Shown here: in pieces, positions 31,781 to 43,595 of the stretch | How the letters are laid out: each line of letters begins with the position of its first letter | How positions within the stretch are numbered: position 1 is the first letter of the stretch | Assembly: GCA_949825045.1 (NCBI GenBank) | Contig: OX463827.1 | Span: 5,974,501-6,038,500, forward strand | Reading direction: 5' to 3' | Length of the DNA stretch: 64,000 nucleotides | DNA from: Argyresthia goedartella | Taxonomy: Eukaryota; Arthropoda; Insecta; Lepidoptera; Argyresthiidae | Notes under the pieces: generated by a model | What the model was told of the DNA's origin: nothing | The model's input: only the letters and a program-made list of their open reading frames with translations | Database searches by the model: none | Translations under genes and position numbers: made by a program

Positions 31781-33167
31781 CATATTCATATTCTTTATTG
31801 CACAGAAATCTTATAGAAATAGTAAGGTAACAAAACATTTTATGAGCAAAGGCGAGCTTATCTCTAAAGAGAGATTTCTACCAGCAAACCTAGGTAGGAC
31901 AGGAAAAATTGTGCAACAGGAGAGTCCTAGTGCGCAATAAAACTGTACACATCTAATTGTTTACAACTAAAACATAATAATTTAATAAATGATATATACT
32001 AAATAAAATACAAAAGCAAAAATTTTTATATATATCAAACATATACTACTTATATATACATATATAAAAGTACCTATCACGAAAGAGAAAGGAAATGCTC
32101 TTTCAATCTTGTCTTAAAAGTGAAAATTGAGGGACTATCTCTAATAGCGCAGGGAAGTGCGTTCCACAGTCGGATCGCCGTTAACCTAAACGAGTGTTTG
32201 TAAGCGGCAGTGTTATGCCGAGGAGTAGAGAGAAGAGACATCGTGTGGGATCTCCGGTTGTTATGCCTGGAGGAAATAAACTCGAAACGTTCTCGAAGAT
32301 ATGAGGGGTAGCGGGGATTTCGCAAAATGTTGAACAGATAGGAGAGAACGTGCATATCACGACGAAGGCGGATCGGAAGCCACCCCAACTCCTTGCGATA
32401 CTGTGAGACATGGTCATACTTGCGCAGCCCGAAGACAAACCGAATCCCGAGGTTTTGAAGTCGTTCGAGTTTGTTCAGTTGTTCTTCGTTCGCACCGATC
32501 CAGCAAACATCTGCATAGTCGATTAAAGGTAGTAGGAGGGACCGGGCAAGGGTGATTTTAGTCTGCTGTGGCAGGAAGTGCTGCAATCTCCGTAGGGAGT
32601 GAAATGACGCAAAGACTCGTCTGCTGACCTCACAAACATGGGGCGACCAGGACAACAATTTATCAAATACAACCCCAAGATTCTTGGCCTTCTCGCTGTA
32701 TGAGATTATGTTACCATCATACACTATAGGGTCGACGGGCATTTTCTGAACTAGGTTATGAGAGTGACGAGTACCCAAAATCATGGCCTGCGATTTGCCC
32801 GGGTTGACAAGCAGACCATAAGAGGTAGCCCATTTCCTGATGTTATCGAGATCAGCATTCAACGCCTCTACTGTCAGATTCACATCACACGGAGAGAAGT
32901 GCCGATATATTTGAAGGTCATCTGCGTACAGATGATAAGAAGAGGTAAGAACGTCAGAGATGGAGTTAATGAATACCGAGAAGAGGAGAGGAGAAAGGAT
33001 GCCTCCCTGCGGAACACCTGCGGAGAGATCACACCAGTCCGTTGAGATCTCCTCAGACTTAATGCGTTGCTGGCGGTCTCTCAGGTAGGAGTCAAACCAT
33101 CGAGCAGAGTGCGAGGAGACATTAAGTGACTTTAAAATTTCGACTAGCATATCGAAATCGACGCAGT
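31781..33167 (-). mobile_element. Jockey/CR1-like LINE, 5' truncated at RT motif A
   Basis: Minus-strand element from a truncated start at 33167 (CVDFDMLVEI) to a 3' end with an AATAAAGAATATGAATATG tail at 31781. TGATATT lies on both sides (31774-31780, 33168-33174) as a candidate target duplication. The 3' UTR contains the GGCGAGCTTATCTCTAAAGA word shared with the copies at 2258 and 61530. Confidence 0.8.
32077..33167 (-). pseudogene. LINE reverse transcriptase C-terminal two-thirds
   Basis: An open frame of more than 360 codons: CVDFDMLVEILKSLNVSS (end of motif A), SAGVPQGGILSPLLFSVF, HLYADDLQIY (catalytic YADD), NPGKSQAMILG, LGVVFDKLLSWSPHV, then GLRKYDHVSQYRKELGWLPI and RLWNALPCAIRD. No stop interrupts it, so this copy is young, but the N-terminal RT and endonuclease were never copied (5' truncation), so it is dead on arrival. 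The C-terminal LGWLPIRLRR block is typical of arthropod CR1/Jockey-group elements. Confidence 0.9.
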
Positions 33168-33190
33168 TGATATTTACATTTTTGATGTAA

Positions 33191-36100
33191 TGATGATGAT
33201 GATGCCCCTTCCTACTACTCCCCCCCCCCCGCGCTGAAATGCCTAACTAGTTGCTTTCTTCGAAAGGGTCATTTTTCTGCCTCGACACCTTTCTCCTCCA
33301 CAAATGCTCCATAATGCTAATCATCAAAATTTGCATGAAAAGTAGCCACAATAACCTACTCTAGCCAATTGTTTTTGTTTGCATACACTGCGCTCCGCTC
33401 CGCTCCGCTCCGGTTTAGCTTCTTCAACGTTCTAACAAAACCTATGACCCGATTAAAAAGTAGCAACAATAACCTACTCTAGCCAGTTGTTTTTGCTTGT
33501 AACTATCGAGAGAACAAGAAAGTAGAACATTCGCGAAACTACTAGAAAAGGGACTACTACTTTGCCGCCCAACCAAAAACGCGGCAAAACGCCCTAACAA
33601 AATGCGTTCCGTTTTAAACAAAAATGACAACGTTTTTACTATCAAAAGTGATATTTTACGAAAGAAATACTAAATTAACTTTGATTGACGTAAAATAAAT
33701 AAACAAACATAAATTGCAAGTTAAATGAACGTTTTTATTAAAATAGGTATTAAAAAAAAGATTCCACATTTCCTCCTTTTTTTAGAGAATTCTCATCTTT
33801 TCAAATATGCGTACAACGAAATGTAGGTAATGTATTTTGACCACAGACATGATTTAAACATATTATTTGCGTTGCGTTACATCATTTTACAAAGTATTTT
33901 CAGATTTTCAAAAAATCATATCTTAAAAACTATTGAATTCCGCACCCTGAAACCTTCAGGAAGATGATCAAATGACCCCAACATGATGCTAAAAAAGTTT
34001 GGACGCCCCAGCGAGTAGGTCATCCGCTAAAGGTGAGCCAATATTTCCCTTTTCGATTCGACTACTCTGATGTACATACATACTACAATCAAAACATACT
34101 CAAACTCACCTATGTAGTGTATGTAAATTTTTAAAAGTATGTGTATGGGTAGATATGAGAATATGGAGTGAGCTTCAATATTCTTTTAAAATTCCTGGTT
34201 ATCATCAAAACGATGTTTTTTGAAGTTTTTGAAGCGACTTTTGTGTAGTGCAAATGAGCGCTAATTCTGTTGGCCTGTAAATACGTATTGTAACATTTGT
34301 AGCACTTATCACCATGGCAGTAAAGTATAAAACAAAATGCTCTTGGACTTGGACGCTAATTTTAGTTCACGAGCACTCTGCTGGCCATAAACACAGAATA
34401 AACAAAATAATCTTCAGTCTACAGCTACGCAGGTTGTAGTACCTACCTACTCTACCTACCTATCTGTACAGCACACTTACCGGGGTGTTTATTTTTTAGG
34501 TTATGAAACTTGCCTAAGCCTAATGTATCTAGCAAGCCTAACAAGTCTAGCTAGTGGGCCTAGGTAACTGTACAGGTGACTCAATCTAAAACCCAGTCAG
34601 GTTAAGTTTTAACTGCTTTAAAAACATGATTAAACTACAATAAGAATTCTAGTAAGTACCTATACCTAGACCTACTATGTCGACACAAAATAGCTTACAA
34701 TGTGTATTTCTGCTCTTTTATTTATGTATTAGTAACCTACAGCTTTTTACATAACATCACATTTTTTGCTACCACATAGCTCGAAGCTACGTGCGAAACT
34801 CGCCGTAGTCTCTATTGTAGCGACAAGCCTTATTGTTATTATTACTCTCCTAAACCACTTAAGTAGGTACCTTACAAAAAGCAGACTTGCCTCTCGTTTG
34901 TACCGCAAGTCCAACAGAAAAGGTTCATTTTGCTTTGGTTTTCCGCATTATAAGTTGGTTGGTATAAGTGTGTTCAGCATGAGTCATGTTGTTCTAAGAA
35001 CTTGGCTCGACTACGGTTCGAACGGAATTCACTCTCATTTCATATCCGGAGTTTGAGTAATATTATGGCTGTGTATGTGACGGGGACTTTGGAGGTTCCT
35101 TCGGCTAAAGGTCATTGGCCTGCTTGATAATGCGCAAGCAACCCTTTTCTATCTCAAAATCTACAAACCACACTAGTCTACAAAATCAGGGTTACCCGAT
35201 TTAATCCGTTGGGCTGGCCTCCTCTAACGGGAAAGTAGTGCTTAGGCAATATAACATGTGTTATTATTACCTATGTACCTATGTAAATATTACAGCAAGA
35301 AAATAGCTACATAACAATTATATTGTCGTAGAGACTGGAAAGTGAGCAACAGATGGGTGAGGGCCTAGCTGCAGGATTTTGAGTTTTACATTGTGTTTTT
35401 CAGGACTGCTGCGAGGAAATAATATGAATTATAGAGAAATTTATTTTTTTGATAAAAAAAAATATAGGTTCGTAGCCTTTTCGCCTCCTTGCTCCGCCTG
35501 GTTGCGTCCGCCTCCACAGATGAACGAAACTCTTTGGTCCGCCATCTACTTTTACCAATGCGACGACGACGACGGCGCGTGACGATCGCTCGCTATGTCG
35601 GTAAAAAACGACACGGCATGAAGCGCCATCTGTTGACTTGTGGCAGTACCATATAACAAACAAGCCAACAATGTTTTTTCTAGCCTGTTCAACGGGCCAG
35701 AAATGTTTTTATTGTCCTGTTTAATTATTTATTGTTCTGCGGACCCTTTACAGACTATCATTCGCTATATTTCCGAACAGTGGAGTGAAAATTAATTTAA
35801 CTAGACAGCCCCCCCTCTAACTGCAGCCCCCTGATGCCCCTTACCTTTATCGCTCGGTCGGTATGAAGGATTACATTATCCAGATCTGTAGCTTTAAATA
35901 AACTACATTTTTAGATGAATTTTTGTTCAAAAACTGGCAAAACTACTAGAAATTTCAAAGTGCGAAGCGAGTGATTGTGTTCGATTTTGCCCAGAATTGG
36001 CTAATTCTCGGAGCCCGGAAGATGAGTAATATTTCGCAATGTATAAAACATTGTTTGTTTTGAATATGATTTTGGACACACAAACGCACCGATTTCCGAT

Positions 36101-36764
36101 TAGTTTTATGAGTTTTATGTTGATAATAAGTGAAAATTGAGGTGGCCGGCAATACCAACACGACATGTGTATTACCACAAAAAATATTAAACAGCGTTTA
36201 ACCACAAAACAAACATCAAATCCCCTACGTTTTTGTTTTTAAACAAGTGTTGAACAGTAGTTTATTTTTTGTGGTAAGACCCTAAATGTCGTCCGCTTGT
36301 ATTGCGTCAGGGTTGTCAAAAATTTTGATTCCAGGTTTTTTACGCGAAAAGGCGTGATGTAGGGTGTTTTTTATAGAAGTTTTTTTTAGAAGAAATGTAA
36401 TATTGTAGATAATTATTTCACTGGTCATGGTGAACGGCGAATTGAAAAAATAATAATATCGACTCAAATAAATAAAATTTAAATATACCGACAGGGATAC
36501 AGGTAAATTGACGTATATAGACGTTGGAAGATGCTAGCATGGGTAAAAAATGAACTATTAATATATATTATGAAAGACCCTACCCAATAAAACACCGTTT
36601 ACAAGATATATGGATTTGTAAGGATTTTTAAAACTTTTGAACTGCAGCTTAATTTTAGTGTAGACGCACACATGTTATATTTTGTTCGTTACGTAGTCTA
36701 GGATCCATATATCACCTTGAATACGACATTAGCTATTGCCCTTTTATCATAAGAAGATTGAAAC
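33191..36764. other. Long unassigned stretch
   Basis: No gene or element end was recognised across 3.6 kb. Local features: GCTCC repeats at 33391-33415, and a roughly 45-bp word (AGTAGCCACAATAACCTACT, then CTAGCCAATTGTTTTTG) at 33338 repeated with changes at 33457. TAGGTAC/TACCTAC clusters occur near 34440 and 34655. Short frames such as 34766-35056 have no known domain. Confidence 0.4.
33338..33502 (+). repeat. Direct repeat with GCTCC microsatellite between copies
   Basis: AATAACCTACTCTAGCCAAT and AATAACCTACTCTAGCCAGT lie about 118 bp apart, separated by (GCTCC)n. Confidence 0.75.
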
Positions 36765-37236
36765 AGCTCTGTGAAGTTAGCAGTACAAAGTCATAGAAAA
36801 CGGGGCTCAAATTCAGGGGATTTTAAGCTTATTTTGAGCTCCCAGAATACGAAGTTTCAGAATTTGAGCTCAAGCGGTTTTACAAAAAACCGCAATAAAA
36901 TACCAGCAGTGCAAAGTCTGAGTAAAGAGGTGAAATTAACAGTGAATTTGGGCATGATTTTGAGCTCCCAGAATATGCAATCTGAACTTCTCTAACCTAC
37001 GTAGTTTGCGAGAAAAAAAACATTTACACAATAATGTCATCTAGATAGATGAAATTGATATGTTTTTACACTTTTTATCGAAACCACTTAAGCTAGAAAT
37101 CTGAAATTACGTATTCTGGAATCTCTAAGCTTTTGCTATATATGCTGCAAATTTTAACTCTCTGCTCTGTCAACTGTCAATTGTTGTTGTTTGAGCCCCG
37201 TTTTCCATGACTTTGTACTGCTAACTTCACAGAGCT
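36765..37236. mobile_element. MITE with 47-bp TIRs
   Basis: AGCTCTGTGAAGTTAGCAGT, ACAAAGTCATAGAAAACGGG, GCTCAAA at the left is mirrored at 37190-37236 with one change. Flanks GATTGAAAC and CATTGACAC (7 of 9 equal) may be a decayed target duplication. The interior is non-coding, with GAGCTCCCAGAATA words in direct repeat. Confidence 0.8.
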
Positions 37237-37904
37237 CATTGACACTAGTTACCTATGGTAGTGTCTAGCCAGACTGAAACTGACGGTGACACAAAAAGAA
37301 AATAATAAAATCAAGCATCGAGTAAGTAAACCATTTATTAATTATATTTTTTCATGACAAAAATATGTATATATTACTTGTCAAACAACACCAAGATTAT
37401 ACATTACCAATTATAAGAAAATAATAAAAAAATGAAGGTTTAAAAATATCAAATTTACAAAAAACTGATTTAAGGCAAACTACCTGTCAAACTAACATTA
37501 AGAAAATAATCAAATGTTTAGTCTCATGTGACGACCCTAGGAGGGGCCCCCATTAGAAACACAATTAGAAACAGAGTGGCCGTAATTAGCGACATTCGGA
37601 GCTTTTGGAAATTTTATTATTTTTTAAATTTGAGTTGGTTTAATTGTGTAAAAAATAAACCTAGATTCTTGAATAAATGAAGTATCGATAAAATACACCA
37701 AATTGTTTGATGTTATAATTACGGCAGTACGATTTTCCAAAGTTGAAAATTGCGTTAGGTGGCTGCAGATACCCACAATCACCCTAGTTAGCCGCGATAT
37801 CTAAGATCATATTTGAATCATGTTATGGTTTGTTATATCGCGGCGGGTGTTAAACCACGTCTCTTAATCTATGGTATCTTGTGCAGTTTATTATTTTTGC
37901 TGTG
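37237..37904. other. Unassigned stretch
   Basis: Includes AAGTTGAAAATTGCGTTAGG (shared with 11615) and TTGTCAAACAACACCA (near 37378), which returns near 38540. Otherwise unrecognised. Confidence 0.4.
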
Positions 37905-38068
37905 GCAGCAACAAAAATCCACTTTCTGTTAAAATTTTAACTCTCTACCTATTACCATTCATGAGATAAAGCCCGCTGACGTACGGACCGACGGATAGAC
38001 GGACGGACGGACGGGGCGGAGGCTTAAATAGGGTACCGTATGGCACCCTTCGGGTACGCAACCCTGAA
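37905..38068 (+). mobile_element. S4 repeat, 5' truncated
   Basis: GCTGTGGCAGCAACAAAAAT, ACCATTCATGAGATAAAGCC, (GGAC)n and TTCGGGTACGCAACCCTGAA correspond to the 3' half of S4. Confidence 0.7.
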
Positions 38069-39632
38069 AAAACGGATTTATCTAATATCGTGCAAGTGGT
38101 CTCAACGCAAATAGTGGTGTCAATTCAGATATATCCGCCATTTCTATTTGAAGATATTGGAATCCCACAGGCCACGCTTTTCAATTCAATTCAATTATTC
38201 AAGAATATACCTACCTAGGTTAAACGCTGTTTAATGCGGTAACACGGGAGTTATCTACCTGAATATCTAAGATCAAAATTAAATTTCAACCAAACAAATT
38301 AAGTTTCCGTGTTCTCAATTATGTTTAGTGGAAACGGGCCCTTCATCGGTTGAAAACGTTGCCGAAGCTACGCATACTATGGCGATTGATAAATCATCAG
38401 TCATCCATCATTCATTTACGTATCCATCACAATAAAACTCGCCGTAAGCATCTAGAAATAACATTCGGCACTTATAAATAGAACTCAAGGATTTTCCCAC
38501 TTGTGTCCTATGATAAATGCTCGCTAACATAATGTAAATTACTTGTCAAACAACACCACGATTATACATTACCAAATATGTTAGTTCCATAATAAAATAC
38601 ATAGATTTAGCATAACTCAAGAGACTCCTTCGTCGTTTCGATAATTGAGAATGACGCGAATGACGGGTTTTCTCATTTCTCACACACAATAGTGTGTCCG
38701 CCAAGTCTCAAAAAGGAGGACACCCCCTGCCGTAGCCTGGGTAACTCTTAATCTGGGGGCACGGCAGTGCCCCCGCCAAGACGAGCAAGCGAAGCGCAAG
38801 GGCACTAACTAACTTTTCTCGAAGCGCTTCCTCGATTTTTTGAACCCCCCACAACTTAGGTTTAGATTATAGCAGTTGAACAAAATTCTCAGGATATGAT
38901 TTCATTAGTGAGATTAATATAAATAAAAAGTTTTAATAGCATAGCTTACACTTTAGATTTTATTGATATCCAAAATACCCAGATTTCGTCACTGACTCAC
39001 TCACTGATGATCACCAAAATTCTTAGGATACTTCCTCAAGTCCTAGAAAGCTGAAATTTAGTATGTAAGCTAGTATTAGGACACAAACAACAAAACAATT
39101 ATAAAACTTGGAATTTTTACCCCCCAACCCCTTAAACTAGGGGATGGAATTTTTTATGAGACTTCAGCAAATTTGCAGCAATGAAAATTTATGTAGGAAC
39201 TCCTTATTATAAATAATGTAATACAAATCTTAGGAGTTTAGGTAAATCAACCCCCGCTAATGCTATATCATATACATAAAACTCAAGGGCTAAGTTTGAA
39301 AAATGCTCTTATTAATATTGTATCATCCACGTTCTCTTGTGGGCAGGCTTATGTCACACTAATTTGCAAGGTGTTCGCCTTATAAATATTGACTTTAGTA
39401 GCATTAAAGCACAACATAATCGAATATAATCGCTTAAGAGCCAAATATCGCCCTGATCTATGGCTTATTATAACAGTAAACCCACAGTAAACCAACAAGG
39501 AAAAAGGGTAGAGATATAGAGTATGCTATGATAATAGGAATCTCTGATGTGCAAGAAATACACCCAAAAATCGAAAGAAAATATGAACAAATAGAAATAA
39601 AACCTTACGCAACTTACAGAAAGAAGTGAAAT
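38069..39632. other. Unassigned stretch
   Basis: A GC-rich word GGCAGTGCCCCCGCCAAGAC near 38765 is shared with 19715. GAAGCGCAAGGGCACTAACT and TTTGAACCCCCCACAACT follow. No domain recognised. Confidence 0.4.
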
Positions 39633-41020
39633 CTCACCCAAACATTTCATGTTAAATGTTGCCAAGACGAGACCATATGGATCGCGGTGTCAAAAAGTTA
39701 TTAAATCTCATGTGGAGCCAAGCTTCTAACTCTCCACACTCTAACGCTGTAAGCCCTAACTTCACAAATAAACCGTTTCCCTACCGTTAGGGGCGTAAGG
39801 TGAAAATTTATTCACCATTCATTATTTTATGATAAACAATAGTTCTTTCAGCCGTCATATGGGCGTAAGGTAAAAAAATATCACCGTTCATTACTTATGT
39901 TAAATAATAATTTAAACACAGTAAACTTTAGAAAAATCCGACTTCAATCAAATCCTATTTAATCATCAGTTCCACATCACCAAGTTATGTTTTCCGAAAG
40001 CTGCAGCTAATTACACGAGTTACTATACAAAATATACCCAACTCGCTAATGGAGTGGCTTTAATGTTTGATGTTCCCTGATCATCATAACGCAACCTGTG
40101 GGAGTAGTTCCGTTCCCCATTTGTGGTCTTCATCATCACTTCCACTTCACAAAATAATCCTTCCCGAGAGTAATTGAACAAGTCACTACGAAAAACACAA
40201 AACTGTAGCTCTACCAATAATATTTGAAGATTTCCCTCGATTTCTCCAGGATACCATCGTCAGATCCTCACCTAGTGTCAATGGAACCAATCGGAAAGCA
40301 AACCTCTCGAACAAAAAAATAAATTTCCAAATCGGTCCACGCATCTTGGAGAAATAGAAAAAACGGTCAAGTGCGAGTCTAAATCGCGCACGAAGGGTTC
40401 CGTACCACCGTTCAATGGAAGCGATGGTGTGGAGTGAATAGTTTGGATTTTACACAGCAAAATATTGTTTACAAAGTTATTGGTGCGGTTACTTTCACAC
40501 TCCATGTACGTAACCAGGTGCATCCATAAGTTTGTATGTGGTATTGAAAGAATTGTTGTATCGGAGCCCCCTTAAATATTTCTTTTATCCTGTTTTTTAG
40601 TATATGTTGTTATAGCGGCAACAGAAATACATAAACTGTGAAAATTTCAACTCTCTAGCTAGCTAGGTTCTTGAGATACAGCCTGGTGACAGACGGACGG
40701 ACAGCGAAGTCTTAGTAATAGGGTTCCGTTCCGTTGGGTACGGAACCCTAAAAAGTCGAAAATAAGCCGATAAAAAAGCATCCCGACGAATTGAGAACCT
40801 CTCTCCTTTTTTGAAGTTGGTTAACAATAGTTCTTGTAGTAACGAAACGGATAAGCCACATATTTTGACTAAGGTGTGTTTGTGAAGTTAGGGCTGGCAG
40901 CGTTAGGTTGTGTAGAGTTAGAAGTTTGGCTCTACATAAGATCTGGTAATTTTTTGTCACCGCGATCCATATGGTCTTATCTTGGCAACATTTTACATGA
41001 AATGTTTTGGTGGGATTTAT
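39633..41020. mobile_element. 1.4-kb element with about 145-bp inverted ends
   Basis: The left arm (ACATTTCATGTTAAATGTTG, GACCATATGGATCGCGGTG, CTTCTAACTCTCCACACTCT, CCCTAACTTCACAAATAAAC) is mirrored by 40870-41020 at roughly 85% identity. An S4 repeat is nested inside. Just inside the left arm, GGGCGTAAGGTGAAAATTTA and GGGCGTAAGGTAAAAAAATA form a tandem pair. No coding remnant recognised. Confidence 0.7.
40360..40754 (+). mobile_element. S4 repeat nested in the 1.4-kb TIR element
   Basis: Begins ACGGTCAAGTGCGAGTCTAA and ends TTGGGTACGGAACCCTAAAA, with TAGCGGCAACAGAAATAC in the middle. Very close to the copy at 3458-3873. Confidence 0.8.
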
Positions 41021-41934
41021 GTTTGTTGGCAGTGCTTGCTTATTCTCCAGCGTCTTGGGTGGTCAGCTTAAGGTACTTACGTAATGTAGGTACATTCGAA
41101 ATTTATAAATACATAGGTACAAGTACATACATGCAAGTTCAGCCAACAAACCATTGACTCGTCACTCGAAGGACAATGACTCTCTTTCATTTATTCAACA
41201 TCAATCATAATACCATGCATGTCTAAGTACCTATATATAAAAACCAATAACTAAGCTGACCATTGAAACTCGGTTTTAGCTAAACCAAATTATATTGAAC
41301 TCGGTTTTCAAAGCAAACGATGAAATCAGCCCTAAGTAGATACCTACTGCAATATGCAAAGATTAAACCTCTAAAGTAGCATTTATCCTTAGAAAACTCC
41401 CAGCTATCTTATCAGAACCTCAAAAATTTGTGGATTCCATTAAACGCATCACACCCACATCAAATATGTCTAGCTAAAGTACCTATGGATTGATTACTTT
41501 TCGCCCACGCTAATATCAAATCACCAGCCAGTAATCTACCTTACTAGGCCCTATATCCATATGACTAGAGCTTGATTTCCTTTGGGTTGAGTGTAGATGT
41601 AAGATGGATTGCCAAAACCTCCTGGCATTGGAGCCGAGGTCACTCACAGTACATTGTATGTAAAGGTGGTAAAAAATTGCTGAAGACTCTTCAAAGTTAA
41701 GTAAGCCTCTCGTTAGGCTGTGGACTGGAGCAGTGTATTATTTTTGATGGATATTCTTGTCTACTATATAGGCATGTGTAGCTTCAATGAAATCTTCAAA
41801 CTTAAACCTACCGACTTGGCCACCGATTCTAAGTAGGTACCTTTTCATATGTTGACTGTAGGAACTTGCTTCTGTTTCTCTTCTTTGGGTTGTCTTGTCT
41901 TGGTAACCCATACAGCAGTGTGTTTTATGAATTA
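41021..41934. other. Unassigned stretch
   Basis: Several TAGGTAC/TACCTAC words; no coding or repeat end recognised. Confidence 0.4.
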
Positions 41935-42205
41935 CTAGCTGATGCCCGCAACTACATCTGCGTGTTCCTAGGAATTATTATTAACCGAGATAACGTTACC
42001 CTCCTTCTGGTGCAGTCGGATAAAAAGTGTCCTATATGTTAATATAGCTCACAACTTAAATGTTCTGTGCTCACAACCTACCTCTGTGCTAAATTTCATT
42101 CAAATACGTTCAGCCGTTTTAGCGTGATTGAGGTACAAACACACAAACATTCAAACATCCAAACATCCTAACACCGCTACTTTCACATTTATAATATTAG
42201 TTAGA
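41935..42205 (+). repeat. Dispersed repeat, ACTAGCTGATGCCCGC to ATAATATTAG
   Basis: Begins ACTAGCTGATGCCCGCAACT; contains GATAAAAAGTGTCCTATATG, AAATTTCATTCAAATACGTT and CAGCCGTTTTAGCGTGATTG; ends ATTTATAATATTAGTTAGAT. A very common lepidopteran dispersed repeat from memory; a shorter copy is at 11480. Its class is not resolved from sequence. Confidence 0.65.
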
Positions 42206-43190
42206 TGTATTATATAGCACTAGTAGTTCTAGCAGCATTATAACTCTAAAGTTGTAAACACATAAAAACTTGTGTTTTATTGCTGAACTAACTACCTAGT
42301 TGATCTGTGCTCTAGCTAGAAGGTCGAGTGCAGGCCGTCCAAGGTGAATCGCGATTTATTTATCAATCAGCATATGAGGCTTCCGCGGTAGGTATCTACT
42401 ATTATACAGGCTCTAACAGGGGGGTGTTATGCACTTTATTCTGAACATCTTTCACTATAATCCGATTTGATCAGAACAATTTTATTTTTATCAAAAACCA
42501 GCTGATCACCCGGTCCAAAGTGTATGGACAAGTCAAAATTAAAGTTGGTTTGATCAAATCGGTTTCAAAAAGTTACTCAGAATGTCCTTAAAACCCCCTA
42601 AAATATGACTTCGCCTTTATGATACACTCTTTATAGTACAGTTACGGCGTTATGTTTTGTGTTTGGGACCTTTGAGTAATAGTATTTATACATTATTACT
42701 CAAAGTTTGGGACACCCTTAGTTTTTCAGGTTATCCAACCAGAAGTGGGCATAACACTGTGCTTTTGCTACCTCATATGGGAAAAGGCTTAACGCTGTGT
42801 TCTGTTAGCTACCGCAGCCACTATTTATTTCTGACTTAAATGACTTCGTACCTTCAAAGCACCTTTTTTTCTTATCTTAGGTGAAGAAATTCTTCAAAAT
42901 CTGAGTAGCATTCCTTGGCACTTTGACGGGCGTATTCTGTGACCCGCGTCCCATACATCACGCTGGAAGAAAAAAAAACTTTAAAAGAATTGATGAGTTG
43001 AGCGCATTCCGATGTACAGCTCGTTCACTGGAGGCGAGTGCGCGGCACATTAAACTAACTAACTGATAAAAAATTATGATTTCAATATTTAATTAGGTAT
43101 ACAAATAGGCTACCTATACATTGTTGTATAAAAAAGTCAATAGTTTCTGTTCGTTATCGTAAACTGCAGTTATCATTGGAAGATGTAGAC
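42206..43190. other. Unassigned stretch
   Basis: A local inverted pair, TTTGAGTAATAGTATTTATA / TACATTATTACTCAAA, lies near 42669-42703. No gene recognised. Confidence 0.4.
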
Positions 43191-43386
43191 GACCTCTGTG
43201 GCGCAGCGGTTGTGGCTCTGCCTACCATGCGAGAGGTCCCGGGTTCAATCCCCGGCTGGGGGTAAAAAAAACCCCAGGTCTTGGATGTTTATATGTGTGT
43301 GACGTCGCTGTTTCTGGTTCCCACGACACAGGGTATCCTAGTGTGGCGCCAGAAGTAATAAATGTGCCTGTATTGTATGTAAACGT
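43191..43386 (+). mobile_element. SINE-1, full length
   Basis: tRNA-like head: GACCTCTGTGGCGCAGCGGT (box A) and CCCGGGTTCAATCCCCGGCT (box B), then GTGTGTGACGTCGCTGTTTC, TGGTTCCCACGACACAGGGT, ATCCTAGTGTGGCGCCAGAA. The clearest copy of this family in the window. Confidence 0.85.
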
Positions 43387-43595
43387 TAATTTTTGTATTT
43401 GACTGTTCTAAAAAAACCCATTTCACGCAGACAACTTTTATAAACCCTTATTCTTATACCTAGAAAAGTCAGGTTGTTCTTCTAAAGGTCAACTGTCAGA
43501 TATCTTTCTATGATATTGATAACACACTATAGCGATAATTATTACTGGTTTAACGTAGAGTATAAAAACGTGTGTTTATTTTATGAGTATTTTAT

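Larger units (their letters stand above)
31603..33190 (+). mobile_element. MITE, TIR type I, interrupted by a LINE
   Basis: The left end GCACATCAAAAATACTGATT, then CACAGC, matches the inverted right end of the MITE at 843-1052. The core (31705-31780) lacks the left stem arm: ACATGTTCGCTTCGCTTCGC, then CCCCCTTTAACCTTCAC. After the LINE, ATTTTTGATGTA at 33178-33189 is a plausible remnant of the right end. Confidence 0.6.

Noticed and set aside
32758..33045. Plus-strand open frame of 95 codons
   Set aside because: Antisense to the LINE reverse transcriptase.
43193..43265. Possible genuine tRNA gene
   Set aside because: Box A and B are present, but the same head joins the same body at 22062 and 58425, so it is a SINE head rather than a tRNA gene.
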